Below are positions 1 through 10,043 of a DNA stretch of 64,000 bases, in pieces; the first letter of the stretch is position 1, and each line of letters opens with the position of its first letter. The translations under genes and the position numbers were made by a program. This DNA comes from Gimesia fumaroli (GTDB lineage Bacteria; Planctomycetota; Planctomycetia; Planctomycetales; Planctomycetaceae). The notes beneath the pieces are model-generated. The model did no database searches, was not told the origin of the DNA, and saw only the letters and a list, made by a program, of their open reading frames with translations. Where the stretch lies: positions 2,951,164 through 3,015,163 of the forward strand of contig NZ_CP037452.1 in assembly GCF_007754425.1 (NCBI RefSeq), read 5' to 3'.

Positions 1-7
1 ATGTGGA

Positions 8-1339
8 ATGAACCGAAACAGGGAACAAAAACCGACGCGAGTGCCGTTTGCGGCTAAACAAGTCGGAGAAGCTTCGTCCCGCTGGGACTGGGTAGAACCA
101 TGTGTCTGGACAGACCGCATGTTGACGGCCCTCGAAACGGGGGTGAAAGGAGGCCAATGGTTCAGTCTGATCGATAAAGTCGATCGTGATCGAAATTTGT
201 ATCAGGCGTTTCGTAGAGTAGCCGCCAACGGCGGTGCAGCTGGTGTGGATCACGTCAGCTGCGAACGCTTCGCCGAGCGATTGATCCCGAACCTGAGAAA
301 GCTGTCGCAACAACTGCGGGAAGGAAACTACCAACCGCAGGCAATCCGGCGACAGTGGATTCCCAAGCCGGGGAGCAGGGAACTGCGTCCTCTGGGGATT
401 CACACAGCTCGGGATCGGGTGGTGCAGACCGCATTACGCCAAGTGCTGGAACCAATCTTCGAACGGGATTTCGCCGAGCAAAGCTATGGTTTCCGTCCCG
501 GGCGCGGCTGTAAGGATGCGCTACAGCGTGTCGATACGCTGCTCGAAAGCGGTTACACATATGTGGTGGATGCAGATTTGAAGAGCTATTTCGACACAAT
601 TCCCCACGATAAGTTGATGAATCGGGTCCGGGAGAAAATCAGCGACGGCCAGGTGCTGACGCTGATCGAGATGTTTCTGCGTCAACAGATTCTAGATGAC
701 CTTGCCGAATGGACTCCCGATCGTGGGAGCCCCCAGGGAGCGGTGATCAGCCCGTTGCTCAGCAACATCTATCTCGATCCCCTCGACCATTTGATGGCGG
801 GAGCCGGAATTGAGATGGTCCGTTACGCAGACGACTTCGTGATTTTGTGTCGAACTCGGGAAGACGCCGAGCGAGCTTTGGAGATGGTGCGGCAGTGGAC
901 GGCGGAAGCCGGCCTGACGCTGCATCCGGACAAGACTCACATCGTCGACATGGCCGAGGGGAGCTTCGATTTTCTGGGTTACACTTTCCAGGGGCGTTAT
1001 CGCTTCCCTCGAAAGAAAAGTCTCCAGAAATTCAAAGACTCCATTCGGCAGAAGACGAGGCGGACGAACGGGCATAGCCTTCAATGCATCATTGCACAGC
1101 TCAACCCGACGCTACGTGGCTGGTTCAATTATTTTCAACACTGCCAGCCTTCCACGTATACCATCCTGGATCAGTGGGTTCGCATGCGTCTGCGAAGTAT
1201 ACTTCGGAAACGTCGTAAAGGCAAAGGTCGCGGACGAGGACACGATCATTTACGCTGGCCCAATGCTTATTTTGCCGAACAGGGACTGTTCTCCTTGAAA
1301 CAATCCCATGTTCTGGCCAGTCAATCCTCGCAGAGGTAA
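8..1339 (+). CDS. ltrA: Group II intron reverse transcriptase/maturase
   Basis: This 443-residue protein has the reverse transcriptase fold of group II intron-encoded proteins. Residues about 85-330 carry the RT blocks, including SYGFRPGRGC, the first catalytic Asp in VDADLKSYFD, GSPQGAVISPLLSNIYL and the catalytic box VRYADDF. Residues about 345-400 match the maturase (domain X) region, with NPTLRGWFNYF. The C-terminus is short and basic, with no HNH endonuclease, which is usual for class C introns. The protein would splice its host intron RNA and copy it into DNA at the insertion site. Intron domains V and VI follow directly at 1354-1430. The 5' intron RNA lies left of the window, so whether the element is complete cannot be judged. 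The ATG at 8 is the first in frame, but the window edge leaves the true start open. Confidence 0.95.
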   Translation: MNRNREQKPTRVPFAAKQVGEASSRWDWVEPCVWTDRMLTALETGVKGGQWFSLIDKVDRDRNLYQAFRRVAANGGAAGVDHVSCERFAERLIPNLRKLSQQLREGNYQPQAIRRQWIPKPGSRELRPLGIHTARDRVVQTALRQVLEPIFERDFAEQSYGFRPGRGCKDALQRVDTLLESGYTYVVDADLKSYFDTIPHDKLMNRVREKISDGQVLTLIEMFLRQQILDDLAEWTPDRGSPQGAVISPLLSNIYLDPLDHLMAGAGIEMVRYADDFVILCRTREDAERALEMVRQWTAEAGLTLHPDKTHIVDMAEGSFDFLGYTFQGRYRFPRKKSLQKFKDSIRQKTRRTNGHSLQCIIAQLNPTLRGWFNYFQHCQPSTYTILDQWVRMRLRSILRKRRKGKGRGRGHDHLRWPNAYFAEQGLFSLKQSHVLASQSSQR

Positions 1340-1353
1340 AACTACCAACCGGA

Positions 1354-1430
1354 GAGCCGGATGCGGGAGAACCGCACGTCCGGTTCGGAGGGAGGGGGGA
1401 CCGGAAGCAACCGGTCCTTCCTACCCCTAT
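1354..1430 (+). ncRNA. Group II intron domains V and VI (3' end of intron)
   Basis: Positions 1354-1386 fit domain V: a 33-nt hairpin starting GAGCCGG with the usual central bulge and ending CCGGTTC. Positions about 1391-1430 form a second hairpin consistent with domain VI. An unpaired A at 1423 lies eight nucleotides before a terminal AT at 1429-1430, the expected spacing of the branch-point A from the 3' splice site. The 3' exon therefore starts at 1431, inside the dispersed repeat. Insertion right behind a stem-loop and an ORF without endonuclease both suggest class IIC. That class is inferred. Confidence 0.85.
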
Positions 1431-1494
1431 CGATTTTGTTGGTGTGGGGCGATCTCTCATTCACCGTTGGACAAGCCAACGGTGCCACTCGGGT
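1431..1494 (+). repeat. Dispersed hairpin repeat, copy A (3' module only)
   Basis: This stretch directly follows the intron 3' end. It is nearly identical to 2992-3053 (two differences seen over about 60 bases) and similar to 7622-7683. It contains a perfect hairpin: arms CACCGTTGG (1462-1470) and CCAACGGTG (1476-1484) around loop ACAAG. The 5' modules of this copy would lie beyond the intron, left of the window. Confidence 0.85.
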
Positions 1495-1652
1495 GTGGAT
1501 TTTCATAACGGATTTACTACTACGAAAAACAAGAAAGGAAACGAAAAACATCCAGGATCGGATCGTCTCGAATGTCATTCGGGATTGTCACAGGCAACAG
1601 GAGGTTGCAGAGAGAACGCGGCCAATTTCAGAACTCGTCAGCCAACATCAAC
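1495..1652. other. Spacer between repeat copies A and B
   Basis: About 160 bases between two repeat copies. No convincing coding sequence, RNA or promoter was seen. It contains no sequence shared with the flanks of copy C. Confidence 0.5.
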
Positions 1653-1789
1653 GTAGGGTGCGGACCCATGTGTCCGCCCGCCTGGCGAGATTGGAATTGG
1701 ATCACGCATGCAAAGGTCGCAGGTTTGACGTTCAAGCGACGACTCATCGAAGACATCAACCCCGCGGGTCGTCACATGGGACGACCCCT
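1653..1789 (+). repeat. Dispersed hairpin repeat, copy B, 5' part (hairpins 1 and 2)
   Basis: Copy B begins GTAGGG at 1653 and is split by the IS110 element. Hairpin 1 has arms GCGGAC (1660-1665) and GTCCGC (1672-1677) around loop CCATGT. Hairpin 2 has arms GGGTCGTC (1766-1773) and GACGACCC (1780-1787) around loop ACATGG, the reverse complement of the other loop. The linker between them aligns with that of copy C at 7511-7596, starting GCCTGGCG in both. The 3' module is at 2989-3053. Confidence 0.85.
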
Positions 1790-1838
1790 TGTATCTGCTC
1801 TTGACTGTCTAGAGTTCTTTGTTTTGATAGGCAGATAA

Positions 1839-2972
<1,134 letters not shown>

Positions 2973-2988
2973 ATTTTTAAGACAGTCG

Positions 2989-3053
2989 CTACGATTTTGT
3001 TGGTGTGGGGCGATCTCTCATTCACCGTTAGACAAGCCAACGGTGCCACCCGC
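2989..3053 (+). repeat. Dispersed hairpin repeat, copy B, 3' part (hairpin 3)
   Basis: This is the continuation of copy B after the IS110 element, including the right CT core. Hairpin 3 has arms CACCGTTAG (3023-3031) and CCAACGGTG (3037-3045); one A-C mismatch breaks the otherwise perfect stem seen in copies A and C. Deleting 1790-2990 rejoins an uninterrupted repeat of about 200 bases. Confidence 0.85.
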
Positions 3054-3137
3054 CAGTAACCCCCGTCAGTGCCACATGAGGTGGGGGAATACACGAGTCG
3101 CTTCCCTGTTTTCGATGACTGTTGGCTGGATTGTTTT

Positions 3138-5714
3138 CTATCGTCCGGCTTTAATCTGGCTGACGATCGTGGGGTCTGAGATCTTTGTGTCGTCTGCCAG
3201 CAGGAAGGCTTTGCTGAGAATGATTGAAAGCATGTTATCTCCTTCAAAGGGAAGAAACAGACTTTCTGAGCTTTTGTTGGCAATCGACTGTTTGCGAACG
3301 ATACAAAGATAGGCATCGTTGGGAGACATTAAAATATTGCTGCTGCCCAGGTGAATTTTGTATGTCCGCAGCGATCCTTCCACCACCAGGTATTTATCTT
3401 CGAACGAACATTGCTTTGCGATTTTGAGCCGTGGAACCAGCCGTTCCAGGATTTCCTTCCGGGTATTGGCAGATTCGGTTAAATCACCGAATGAGTATCT
3501 ATGCCAGTAATCGATGTAACGTCCTTCGGGCCCGCCATCGGACCAGGTCGGATCGTTGGCGACGGAAGACACGCCGACGAACAGATCGACGTCCCACATT
3601 AATTCGCTGAGCACCAATGGGGGGATTTCGGTTAATTCGATCGGGGTGTCACTCCCTTCTATTCCCCAGGTGTCATACCCACCGCCGCTGGCGTGCGCGG
3701 TGCGTTGTGCTGCCGTCAGCGGATAAAACCGGACCTGATCGGTGGCGAGATAGAGATACGTGCCGGTTTCGTTTGTGTCAACTCCATAGTTGTCTCCCAC
3801 GCCTTCCACCCAGAACTCGACGCGCAAGTCCCATTTGGGAAGCAGTTTCATAGCAGGAAAGTAGGCATCATCAACCATCAGCCGCAACTGGTTTTTCCAG
3901 CCTCGGGCTGCGCACAGCGCGTTGAACTGATGCTGCTTGATGATATGCGCCGCGTAGCGATTGGAATAAACGTTCGTATTCCGTTCTGCGTCGGTAAGCA
4001 GATAGACTTCGCGATGGGCCTGCTTGAAGGGTTGTTGAATTTCGTGCTGCTCCAGCCATTCCCGCCACGCCAGAATCGTTTCCGTTCGCTTTCCGATGGG
4101 ATGCCAGAGTTCAACTATGGTATTTTCATTCAGATGTTCGAGGGGATTACTTTCCTGGTCCACAATTTTGTCATCCCGCCAAATCCCCGCGACAACTTCG
4201 TCGTCTGTCTTGAACTGCCAGATGATCCGCCGGGCCAGTGTTCCGACCAGGGGATGATCAAGATATCGTTCTTTCCACGTTTTAAAGGGCCATTCTTTCT
4301 GTTCCAGGAACAGATTGTCGATGCGTTCTCGTTGTGCGGGCAGCATCTTTTGGATGTCTTTGGCGCTGGCTTTGAGTTCTTTGAGCTCTTCCGGAAACTC
4401 TTTTTTGACGGCTGCGGGAACGGACTTTTGCGTTTTGCCGTCCGGTTTGATCCAGACCAGTTGTGTCGTGGTGGTCCCCGTAATATTGAGTTGGGCGGTG
4501 AACTCTCCCAGTGGTTCTTCCAACTGCCCGATGTCTGTCAGCCCGTAAGCGGGAACCCCCATTTCTTCGATCTCATCCCGGGGGACTTTCATGCGCTCGG
4601 CGGTCGCATTCAGGGCTTTCTCGATGCCAATTTGTGCGGTTCCGAATTTGACCTTCACTTTCAGAAACGCCAATTGGCTGAGGGCCACGTCGCTGGGGAT
4701 CTGACCCAGAGACCAGACACAGGCATTGCCCACTTTGACCGCGCGGGCACCCACGCCGGGAACTTTTTTATAAGTGGAAATGGCTAAGGCCGCGATCGCG
4801 CGTGCCAGCCGGGGATCTTCAACCAGACTACAGCACCAGACCAATCCCTTGAGCGTATCTGCGTGTATATCGATCAGCATCAGATTGGGATCGGGGCTCC
4901 AATTATTTCTCCCCAACGTTTTCGTACGGGGTTGATCAACCAGGGGAAACCAGACTAGCAGCGACTTGATGAATGATTCCTGGCCCAGTTTAGCGAGGAG
5001 CGATTCTGCTGTTTTCAGCCATTTGTCCGAGGGCTTGCCTGCCGAAGCGGTCTGGCAATGAGCCAGTAATGTGCCCCAGGCATTTCGTTGAGAATCGTTC
5101 ATCTGTTGACTGTCAGCCAGCGCCGCGTCCGACCAGGCTTCTCCCGGCTGCAGAGGAAACTTGCCAGGATCGGTGATGAGGATCTGAAATTTTTTGTTAA
5201 GATTGAACGCGGCCCCGGTATTAATTTTCAGCAGTCGCTCAGACAGTCCGGACAGAGCTTGGTTGAGTTGCTCATCGGGTTCTGCGCCTGACTTTTTCAG
5301 AGAACTGAGAATGTGACTGACAAAGGCATAAATCTGCGGATGGTTATACTCGTCGAGCCCTCTGGACTGGGCGCAACAATCTGCCAGCCAGGCATATTCC
5401 TGCATTGTGAAAGGCAGGCTTCGACGTAATAGCCGGGCAGCCACATGAACTGGTGTTTTTGAATTGTCAGGTCTTTGGTCCGGCAGTGACTCATATAACT
5501 TTTGCAGACTCTCCGGCCAGTCTGCAGAGTTGCGATCATGATATCTCAACCCGAATGCCAGAAAGATAAAGTCTTTCTGCAGGTCTTTTTTAGCTTTCAG
5601 GAGCGATTTCACCGAGGGGAGACTGGCAAGATCGTCGAAACTGTAAACGTCCTTGTCTTTTGCTTCATCCAGTAATTGCCGGTAGAGTTCATCAGCGCGA
5701 AGAGAATATTCCAT
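3138..5714 (-). CDS. DUF4132 (MolR/YehI-like) protein
   Basis: This 858-residue protein is probably cytoplasmic, since it has no signal peptide or membrane segment. The C-terminal two thirds resemble the DUF4132 family (E. coli YehI/MolR type). Supporting stretches are the block around residues 405-520 ending WKERYLDHPLVGTLARRIIWQF, YSNRYAAHIIKQHQFNALC, and the end block LVLSELMWDVDLFVGVSSVA to YLVVEG. The N-terminal 350 residues are helical, possibly HEAT-like. The molecular role of DUF4132 is not established; some members occur with WGR or SWIM-type proteins. It follows the gene at 5804-6202 on the same strand with an 89-base gap and is probably co-transcribed. The stop lies about 85 bases from the end of repeat copy B. 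Confidence 0.75.
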   Translation of the reverse strand: MEYSLRADELYRQLLDEAKDKDVYSFDDLASLPSVKSLLKAKKDLQKDFIFLAFGLRYHDRNSADWPESLQKLYESLPDQRPDNSKTPVHVAARLLRRSLPFTMQEYAWLADCCAQSRGLDEYNHPQIYAFVSHILSSLKKSGAEPDEQLNQALSGLSERLLKINTGAAFNLNKKFQILITDPGKFPLQPGEAWSDAALADSQQMNDSQRNAWGTLLAHCQTASAGKPSDKWLKTAESLLAKLGQESFIKSLLVWFPLVDQPRTKTLGRNNWSPDPNLMLIDIHADTLKGLVWCCSLVEDPRLARAIAALAISTYKKVPGVGARAVKVGNACVWSLGQIPSDVALSQLAFLKVKVKFGTAQIGIEKALNATAERMKVPRDEIEEMGVPAYGLTDIGQLEEPLGEFTAQLNITGTTTTQLVWIKPDGKTQKSVPAAVKKEFPEELKELKASAKDIQKMLPAQRERIDNLFLEQKEWPFKTWKERYLDHPLVGTLARRIIWQFKTDDEVVAGIWRDDKIVDQESNPLEHLNENTIVELWHPIGKRTETILAWREWLEQHEIQQPFKQAHREVYLLTDAERNTNVYSNRYAAHIIKQHQFNALCAARGWKNQLRLMVDDAYFPAMKLLPKWDLRVEFWVEGVGDNYGVDTNETGTYLYLATDQVRFYPLTAAQRTAHASGGGYDTWGIEGSDTPIELTEIPPLVLSELMWDVDLFVGVSSVANDPTWSDGGPEGRYIDYWHRYSFGDLTESANTRKEILERLVPRLKIAKQCSFEDKYLVVEGSLRTYKIHLGSSNILMSPNDAYLCIVRKQSIANKSSESLFLPFEGDNMLSIILSKAFLLADDTKISDPTIVSQIKAGR

Positions 5715-5803
5715 GGGTGTGAAGCTGTCTATTGTCTGCAGGGATGGTCGATTTGATTTCGGGGCAGCAGTCGGGACTTAGCTGTTCGAATAATGGATGC
5801 GGC

Positions 5804-6202
5804 TCAGCCACCCACCAGGAGCGTCAGTTTCAGAAACGTCACTTCTGATTGCGGCGTGATCGTAATTTCTTCGTCGAGCGATTCTGCCTGTCGTTCATTG
5901 ACCAGGATCAGCACCTGATTGTGTTCAAAGGCTTCGATGACTTTTTCGTACTGTTGATTCCAGTCGATCTCACGGCGTTTTTTCTGTTTGAAGCCGTTGA
6001 GTGTTTCTTCGGTGTCGGATGGGCGGACCAGGCCTTGAAAATACTCAGACGGTTTTGCGTTAAAGTCCTTCACTTCCTGATAAACCCGGCTGCGAATTAA
6101 CTCGCGGACTGTGATGGTTTCTGTCAGAAACTCTAATGTCAGTTCCCCGGTAATTTTCCCGGTCATGCTTTCGTCACGAATCGTCAAAGTGGTCGCTGAC
6201 AT
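5804..6202 (-). CDS. Small conserved-type protein, partner of the DUF4132 gene
   Basis: I do not recognise this 132-residue protein. It has no signal peptide and no cysteine, is charged, and has a Lys/Arg-rich centre (FKQKKRREIDWNQQYEKVIEAFEHNQVLILVNERQ). The alternating hydrophobic ends suggest beta strands. AAGGAA precedes the ATG at 6202 at good spacing. Its position directly upstream of the DUF4132 gene suggests that the two act together, which is inference from gene order only. Confidence 0.75.
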   Translation of the reverse strand: MSATTLTIRDESMTGKITGELTLEFLTETITVRELIRSRVYQEVKDFNAKPSEYFQGLVRPSDTEETLNGFKQKKRREIDWNQQYEKVIEAFEHNQVLILVNERQAESLDEEITITPQSEVTFLKLTLLVGG

Positions 6203-6513
6203 TTAGGATTCCTTCTGCAAGAGCTCGATGAGTCGTAGTACGGGTTCTCTGAAATGGGGAGTAAAAGAATGCCTTTGTTCTCGTGTGCGATTGTACCGTG
6301 ATGAAAGCTCTGGTTCCAGAGTGGGAGCAGCGGCAAGATGCCCGCCTTGATTATGAATGACTGTTTCGCAGCCATTCTGCTAACGTGGCAGAACTTGAGT
6401 ATAACTGTACGTCAGTTGCATGTCTGCGGAGAGGCATTTATAGTGGAATGCCTACTTAGTTGTGATTTGCGCATTGATACAAACGTGAAACCGACTGACC
6501 GAGGTATCAAACG
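6203..6513. other. Intergenic region between divergent genes
   Basis: About 310 bases separating a leftward and a rightward gene. It must hold promoters for both, but I see no clear promoter boxes, operator or structured RNA. Confidence 0.4.
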
Positions 6514-7446
6514 ATGAAAGAGGCAGGAATGACAACAGAGATGAAGCGAATGGGAGTCATCCTGGGAATTCTGCTTGGTCTGGGATCGATGACTGCCGAG
6601 GCTGCTGAACCGGTGGCAGTCTGGGAAGTTGTTACCACTTATCGTAAGCATCTGGACAATGATGGTCGGCTTACGCTGATGTCAGATGGTAAGACCAGTA
6701 CGGGGCTCCCCTGGGCGTTGAGTGGCAGCTTTGTTGATTTTGGCAAGGAAGGCAAAGCGACACCCCTTCAAGGTGGTGATTTTTATAAAGGGAACTGGGT
6801 CGGTGGCTGGGTCATTCATGGCCGTGTCTTAATGAATAATGCATTTATCAAGTCGGAAGTCGTCGTTCCTGTGCAGATGCCGAAGACGGCTGGAGAAACA
6901 CTGGTTGGCTCCCGGCCGACAATTGCATTGAAAGACTCGATCGTCGATTTATGGGAGATGGTGGCGGTTGTACCCCGCACAAATCAGTTTATCCGTCTGA
7001 CATGCGATTTCACGCCGAACAATCTGGTTTTAGATGGCGATCGTAAAATCGGGACCTACGAATTTCATGGCCCGACGGTGATCGTGAATTTCATTGACCC
7101 GCAATTCGGTCGGATCGCGTTTGTGGAAAAACCGGACAATGTCCTGACGGGGAAAGGGAAACCAGTAAAGCGAAAATTCTGGAGTGTCCGGTTTACGCGC
7201 GTCCAACGCCAGGCCGTCTTTAGGACAGCCGAAAACAAGGATTTTATCCTTTACAATAATAATCGTATCAATTCACCCCGTTACACGCCGGACTTTTATT
7301 CGACATTTTACTGGTATTATTCATCAGAGAAGGGAAAGCGGCGACTGTTTTTCCGAAGCCGCGAACCAAAGCTGACCGCCGGCGGACGGGGAGTAGCCTG
7401 GTACGATCAAAAGATGATACTGACCGCGGGCAGCCTGCCGCGGTGA
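6514..7446 (+). CDS. Exported protein of unknown function
   Basis: This 310-residue protein starts with a signal peptide: basic MKRM, hydrophobic VILGILLGLGSM, then a probable cleavage around AEA-AEP. The mature part has many short beta-like stretches and aromatic residues, including a late tyrosine-rich segment (STFYWYYSS). No enzyme motif is visible. Several ATGs are possible: the one at 6514 has GAGG nine bases upstream, while 6529 and 6541 would give a more compact signal peptide. It stands alone, with repeat copy C directly downstream. Confidence 0.7.
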   Translation: MKEAGMTTEMKRMGVILGILLGLGSMTAEAAEPVAVWEVVTTYRKHLDNDGRLTLMSDGKTSTGLPWALSGSFVDFGKEGKATPLQGGDFYKGNWVGGWVIHGRVLMNNAFIKSEVVVPVQMPKTAGETLVGSRPTIALKDSIVDLWEMVAVVPRTNQFIRLTCDFTPNNLVLDGDRKIGTYEFHGPTVIVNFIDPQFGRIAFVEKPDNVLTGKGKPVKRKFWSVRFTRVQRQAVFRTAENKDFILYNNNRINSPRYTPDFYSTFYWYYSSEKGKRRLFFRSREPKLTAGGRGVAWYDQKMILTAGSLPR

Positions 7447-7484
7447 GTTGGTTTCGGTCTTCGATGCGAGAGGTTTATAGAAAT

Positions 7485-7683
7485 GTAGGGGCAGGCCTAT
7501 GTGCCTGCCCGCCTGGCGGGTTTGAACTTGGTTGATGCTTGCAAAGGGGCCGGTGTGAACGTTCGGGAGATTTTTTACATAGCACGTCAATACCGCGGGG
7601 AGACCCATGTGTCTCCCCCTACAATTTCTATTGGTGTCGGCGATTTCACACTCACCGTTGGGCAAGCCAACGGTGCCACCCGA
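7485..7683 (+). repeat. Dispersed hairpin repeat, copy C (intact)
   Basis: This is the only uninterrupted copy in the window. Hairpin 1: arms GGGCAGGC (7489-7496) and GCCTGCCC (7503-7510), loop CTATGT. Hairpin 2: arms GGGGAGAC (7597-7604) and GTCTCCCC (7611-7618), loop CCATGT. Hairpin 3: arms CACCGTTGG (7653-7661) and CCAACGGTG (7667-7675), loop GCAAG. Hairpins 1 and 2 differ from copy B in stem sequence yet remain fully paired. The site CTACAATTTC at 7619-7628 corresponds to the point where the intron and the IS110 element entered the other copies. Confidence 0.88.
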
Positions 7684-7778
7684 CGCCTTTACGAATTCTT
7701 TTACTGGTGTATATTCACCACTCCGCAAACGCCCCCTTCCCTCCCTTGTGCCGATGGGTAGGATTCTTTGTTTGATGC

Positions 7779-8237
7779 TTAATCGGTCTTCTTTAGATTT
7801 TTCTGGTACAGAGCGTCGAATTCTTCGTCGGTCATCTTTTTTAAGTCTTCCAATTTGAAATCTGTCGGGTCTTTTTCTGAAGGGGCCTGGGTGTCGAGGC
7901 TGAGGAGCTTGTCGATGCGTTCTCGGGCGCGGAGGCGGTCGCGGTCTGCGGAGTTGGGATTGTCGACGATGCTGCGGTAGAAGAAGAAGGAGTCGGCGCG
8001 GTGGCGTTCCAGATAGTTCTCTACTTCCTGCTGCATCTCGCGGCGGGCACGAGTGATGTAACGTTCGACCGAGCGGCCACTGATGCGGAATTTTTCTGAG
8101 ATGGCGTCCTTGATGTCGCCGGTGAAGTGACCGTGGGTCAGCATTTTTTGAATCAGTAAAACAATGCGGGCCTGGGTGTCGCGATTGATTCGCGTTCGTT
8201 TTTTGGGGGGAGTGTTTTTGGGTGGAATATCATTCAT
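7779..8237 (-). CDS. Small helix-turn-helix-like protein
   Basis: This 152-residue, highly charged protein has a likely DNA-binding HTH around residues 38-70 (TGDIKDAISEKFRISGRSVERYITRARREM). A helical region follows, rich in Arg and Glu, and the tail is acidic. The layout recalls phage small terminase subunits or transposon-associated HTH proteins, but no large terminase or other phage gene is nearby, so I do not assign a function. AGGAA precedes the ATG at 8237. It lies alone between repeat copy C and hisD. Confidence 0.65.
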   Translation of the reverse strand: MNDIPPKNTPPKKRTRINRDTQARIVLLIQKMLTHGHFTGDIKDAISEKFRISGRSVERYITRARREMQQEVENYLERHRADSFFFYRSIVDNPNSADRDRLRARERIDKLLSLDTQAPSEKDPTDFKLEDLKKMTDEEFDALYQKNLKKTD

Positions 8238-8654
8238 GTTTCGGATTCCTGTTCTGTTGAAATGGATGGAACTGGTTTCATTGACAGACAGCGATCTTCC
8301 TGATCAGCGTGAGGCCGTCAATGCGCCTTTCTCACCATTTATGCGGGGTACAGGGGCAGATGGTTACCCGTGCGTGTCAGGGCTCTGGTCGTGTGCGTTT
8401 ATGCGTGTCGGCGTGTGTCGACCCGCATAACTTTTGAGATGTTTTGTTCCCGATGGTCAGGTGAAAATATGGAAAACAAGCCAGTTTTGATCGTGAATTT
8501 CAGGAAGTGGTTCCGAATGTTTTAGTGCATCAAGGGGTGTTCTCGCGCGCGACGCATAACGGTAATTTCACAAACGGCACGAGGAGGTCAAGTGCAAAAT
8601 GTTTCGCGGTTCAAAGGGAATGAGATCGCTGGTGCGAGAACGAGCAGCAGTCGT
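8238..8654. other. Intergenic region downstream of hisD
   Basis: About 415 bases between the start of the HTH-like gene and the end of hisD, both leftward. A promoter for the HTH-like gene is expected here. I see no clear -35/-10 pair, terminator with T-run, or RNA gene. Confidence 0.4.
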
Positions 8655-10034
8655 TTAGTCTTCTTGCAGACGGATCGTCACACTGGCGGCGTGGGCGGTG
8701 AGGCCTTCTTTTTCGGCGAGCAGCGTGATGCCGGGAGCGTCTGCTTGCAGGCCTGCCTGGTTATAGTAGATCACCGAGCTACGTTTGAGGAAATCAATCG
8801 AGCAGAGGCCGTTCGCGAAGCGGGCGGTGCCGCCGGTCGGGAGGACGTGCGAGGGGCCGGCGTAGTAGTCGCCTGTTGCGACGGGAGTATAGTGCCCCAT
8901 GAAGATCGCGCCGGCGTTCTGGATTTTGGCCAGCTGCTGATCGGGATCAGCGGTCGAGATGTGCAGGTGCTCGGGAGCCAGGAGGTCGGTATAACGGGCG
9001 GCTTCGTCTTCGTCGTGGGCGAGGATCAACGCGCCGTAGTCGAGCAGACTTTGACGGGCCAGATCGCCGCGCGGGAGTTCGTTGAGCTGATTGACGAGCG
9101 CGGTGCGGACAGCTTCAATCAGCGGAGCGTGCCAGGTGATGAGGACGCCCGAACCGGGGCTGTGCTCGGCTTGCGAGATCAAGTCGCTGGCAATGAATTC
9201 GGCGTTTGCGGTTTCGTCGGCGAGCACGATGACTTCACTGGGGCCGGCGATGCTGTCGATGTCGACTTCACCAAAAACGTGTCGTTTGGCGAGGGCGACG
9301 AACAGATTACCGGGGCCGACGATTTTGTCGACGCGTTCAATGCCTTCGACGCCGTAGGCAAGTGCGGCGACGGCTTGGGCTCCACCCACGCGGTAGATTT
9401 CGGTGATGCCCAGCTCATAGCAGGCGGCGAGAATGTCGGTGTTGTAGCCACCAAAATCGGTCGGGGGCACGACGACGACGATTTCTTTGACGCCCGCGGT
9501 CTGTGCCGGAATTGCCGTCATCAGCAGGGTCGAGGGATAAGCGGCGGCACCGCCGGGAATGCAGACGCCGACCCGTTTCAGGGGGAGATAGCGTTGCCGC
9601 AATTCGACACGGGACTCCCCTGCCTCGCGGAGCACTTTGATATCTTCGGGAAGCAGAGCCGACTGGAATTCGATGATGTTCTCACGGATGCGGCGCAGCG
9701 TAGCGAGGTACTCGGGGTCGGCCTGTTCGTGAGCCGCTTTGAGTTCTTCCGCCGAGACGCGCATCGTATCAGGGGTGAGCTGTTTGCGGTCGAGTTTGGC
9801 CGAATAGTCGAGCAGTGCCTCGCGCCCTTTGTTACGCACATCGTTGCAGATCTTTTCGACGACTTCCTGCGGAGACAGGGGTGCGCCGAAGAGTTCGATC
9901 GTGCGTTGACGGCCCGCTTCGGAGACGACATTGCCGCGCGGGCTGAGCTTCTCGCGAAGTTCGCTGAAGAGCGCGGTGGCGTTGTCGCGGGTGCAGTCGA
10001 TGGTCGTGATGTCGAGGTCGCTGTATTGAGTCAT
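8655..10034 (-). CDS. hisD: Histidinol dehydrogenase
   Basis: This 459-residue enzyme catalyses the last two steps of histidine synthesis, oxidising L-histidinol to histidine with two NAD+. Family motifs are clear: GVCIPGGAAAYPSTLLM, VGPGNLFVALAKR, the zinc-ligand region DLISQAEHSPGS, the catalytic APEHLHI, and the C-terminal DFLKRSSV. Length and order are normal. It lies nine bases after glyA on the same strand and is surely co-transcribed with it. No other his gene is in the window, so this histidine gene is separated from any his operon. Confidence 0.97.
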   Translation of the reverse strand: MTQYSDLDITTIDCTRDNATALFSELREKLSPRGNVVSEAGRQRTIELFGAPLSPQEVVEKICNDVRNKGREALLDYSAKLDRKQLTPDTMRVSAEELKAAHEQADPEYLATLRRIRENIIEFQSALLPEDIKVLREAGESRVELRQRYLPLKRVGVCIPGGAAAYPSTLLMTAIPAQTAGVKEIVVVVPPTDFGGYNTDILAACYELGITEIYRVGGAQAVAALAYGVEGIERVDKIVGPGNLFVALAKRHVFGEVDIDSIAGPSEVIVLADETANAEFIASDLISQAEHSPGSGVLITWHAPLIEAVRTALVNQLNELPRGDLARQSLLDYGALILAHDEDEAARYTDLLAPEHLHISTADPDQQLAKIQNAGAIFMGHYTPVATGDYYAGPSHVLPTGGTARFANGLCSIDFLKRSSVIYYNQAGLQADAPGITLLAEKEGLTAHAASVTIRLQED

Positions 10035-10043
10035 GAGTCCGTA

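Noticed and set aside
3023-3051. Sigma-54-like TGGCAC and TTG(C) on the minus strand of repeat hairpin 3
   Set aside because: The spacing between the two parts is seven bases instead of five, and the match follows from the hairpin itself.
3693-4787. Rightward 364-codon open frame
   Set aside because: It lies wholly antisense to the DUF4132 gene, and its translation has no recognisable motif.
7501-7761. Overlapping short open frames in repeat copy C
   Set aside because: They exist in several frames on both strands because hairpin arms lack stop codons. None has a start context or protein-like sequence.
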